NCBI GenBank assembly: GCA_029865405.1
Contig: JAOUGZ010000141.1
Coordinates: forward strand, 1 to 6,878
Direction of reading: 5' to 3'
DNA from: Betaproteobacteria bacterium
Lineage (GTDB): Bacteria; Pseudomonadota; Gammaproteobacteria; Burkholderiales; SG8-39
Length of the DNA: 6,878 nt
The notes beneath the pieces were generated by a model that saw nothing but the letters and a program-made list of their open reading frames with translations, was not told where the DNA came from and ran no database searches. The stretch's first letter is position 1, and every line of letters starts with the position of its first letter. A program made the translations under genes and the position numbers. Of the stretch, positions 6,623 to 6,878 are shown piece after piece.

Positions 6623-6878
6623 TCCTGCGCAGCCGCGCAGGTGCGAAAGCCGCAGAACACGTCGGCGCGCTCGGGCGTATAGAAATTGCGGAACGCGGGG
6701 CGCGCCAGGCGCGCCGGGGTGGAAAAGCTCGCCCCGCGCAGCACGCGGTGGGTGCCGAACCAGGGCCGCGAGTAGTCCTCGTAAGGGTCGGGGGAGAAAC
6801 CCGGATACGGCAGGAAGGCGCTCGAGGTCCATTCCCACACCCTGCCCGGCGCCAGCCGGCCGCTGCGCGCCGCGAATT
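6619..6878 (-). CDS. C-terminal part of an EgtB-like (possibly SenA-type) sulfoxide/selenoxide synthase, 5' end beyond right edge
   Basis: The frame is open from the right edge to the TAG at 6621-6619 (about 86 residues). It reads LAPGRVWEWTSSAFLPYPGF, then PWFGTHRVLRGASF and RNFYTPERADVFCGFRTCA, the end of the FGE-sulfatase (sulfatase-modifying-factor) fold as found in EgtB. EgtB-like enzymes join a sulfur or selenium donor to trimethylhistidine using non-haem iron; the iron-binding histidines lie in an N-terminal DinB-type domain not in this window. The proline/tyrosine-rich YPGF...DPYEDY...PWFGTHRVLRG pattern separates it from plain formylglycine-generating enzymes. Because selD and selU are close, a selenoneine synthase (SenA) is a reasonable candidate, but EgtB for ergothioneine cannot be excluded from this fragment. 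The gene is convergent with the mini-LysR gene and overlaps it by four bases. Confidence 0.82.
   Translation of the reverse strand, partial: FAARSGRLAPGRVWEWTSSAFLPYPGFSPDPYEDYSRPWFGTHRVLRGASFSTPARLARPAFRNFYTPERADVFCGFRTCAAAQD
6624..6641. terminator. Perfect GC-rich hairpin just after the convergent stop codons, possible bidirectional transcription barrier
   Basis: CCTGCGC and GCGCAGG form a perfect 7-bp stem around an AGCC loop, starting two bases after the mini-LysR stop and lying over the last codons of the EgtB-like gene. No T-run follows on either strand, so it is not a canonical intrinsic terminator. It may act as a weak terminator or 3'-end stabiliser, or be chance in GC-rich coding sequence. 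Confidence 0.25.

Overview
This window looks like chromosomal DNA from a GC-rich proteobacterium, most likely a betaproteobacterium. The reasons are strong G/C preference at third codon positions, long shadow reading frames opposite real genes, and gene families whose closest remembered relatives are proteobacterial. Genes are packed tightly: neighbouring genes overlap or lie a few bases apart, and the only non-coding gap over 50 bases is about 85 bases long. I see no RNA genes, insertion sequences or CRISPR repeats, and no gene-free stretch over 300 bases.

Left part (1-2982). A YbbP-type FtsX-family permease runs off the left edge. It is stop/start coupled to its ATPase YbbA. The two are divergent from a TesA-type GDSL thioesterase/lysophospholipase, and the 5' ends overlap on opposite strands. 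This is the tesA/ybbA/ybbP arrangement known from E. coli.

Right part (2975-6878). This is a selenium-centred block. Three genes on the minus strand, read right to left, are a class I SAM methyltransferase, a YHS-domain lipoprotein and selD (selenide, water dikinase, which makes selenophosphate). Divergent from them, starting only about 24 bases away, is selU/mnmH (tRNA 2-selenouridine synthase, which consumes selenophosphate). Downstream of selU is a very small protein that is only a LysR-type helix-turn-helix. Convergent with it, entering from the right edge, is the C-terminal end of an EgtB-like sulfatase-modifying-factor-fold enzyme. EgtB-like proteins encoded near selD include the selenoneine synthase SenA, so a second selenophosphate consumer may be encoded here.

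Most interesting reading: the locus may be a selenophosphate hub that does not depend on selenocysteine. One selenium donor (SelD) would feed tRNA selenation (SelU) and possibly a selenium-containing small molecule (the EgtB/SenA-like enzyme). An uncharacterised methyltransferase plus lipoprotein pair and a minimal DNA-binding protein sit among these genes. The selD and selU assignments are firm. The SenA reading and any selenium role for the methyltransferase, YHS protein and mini-LysR are inference.
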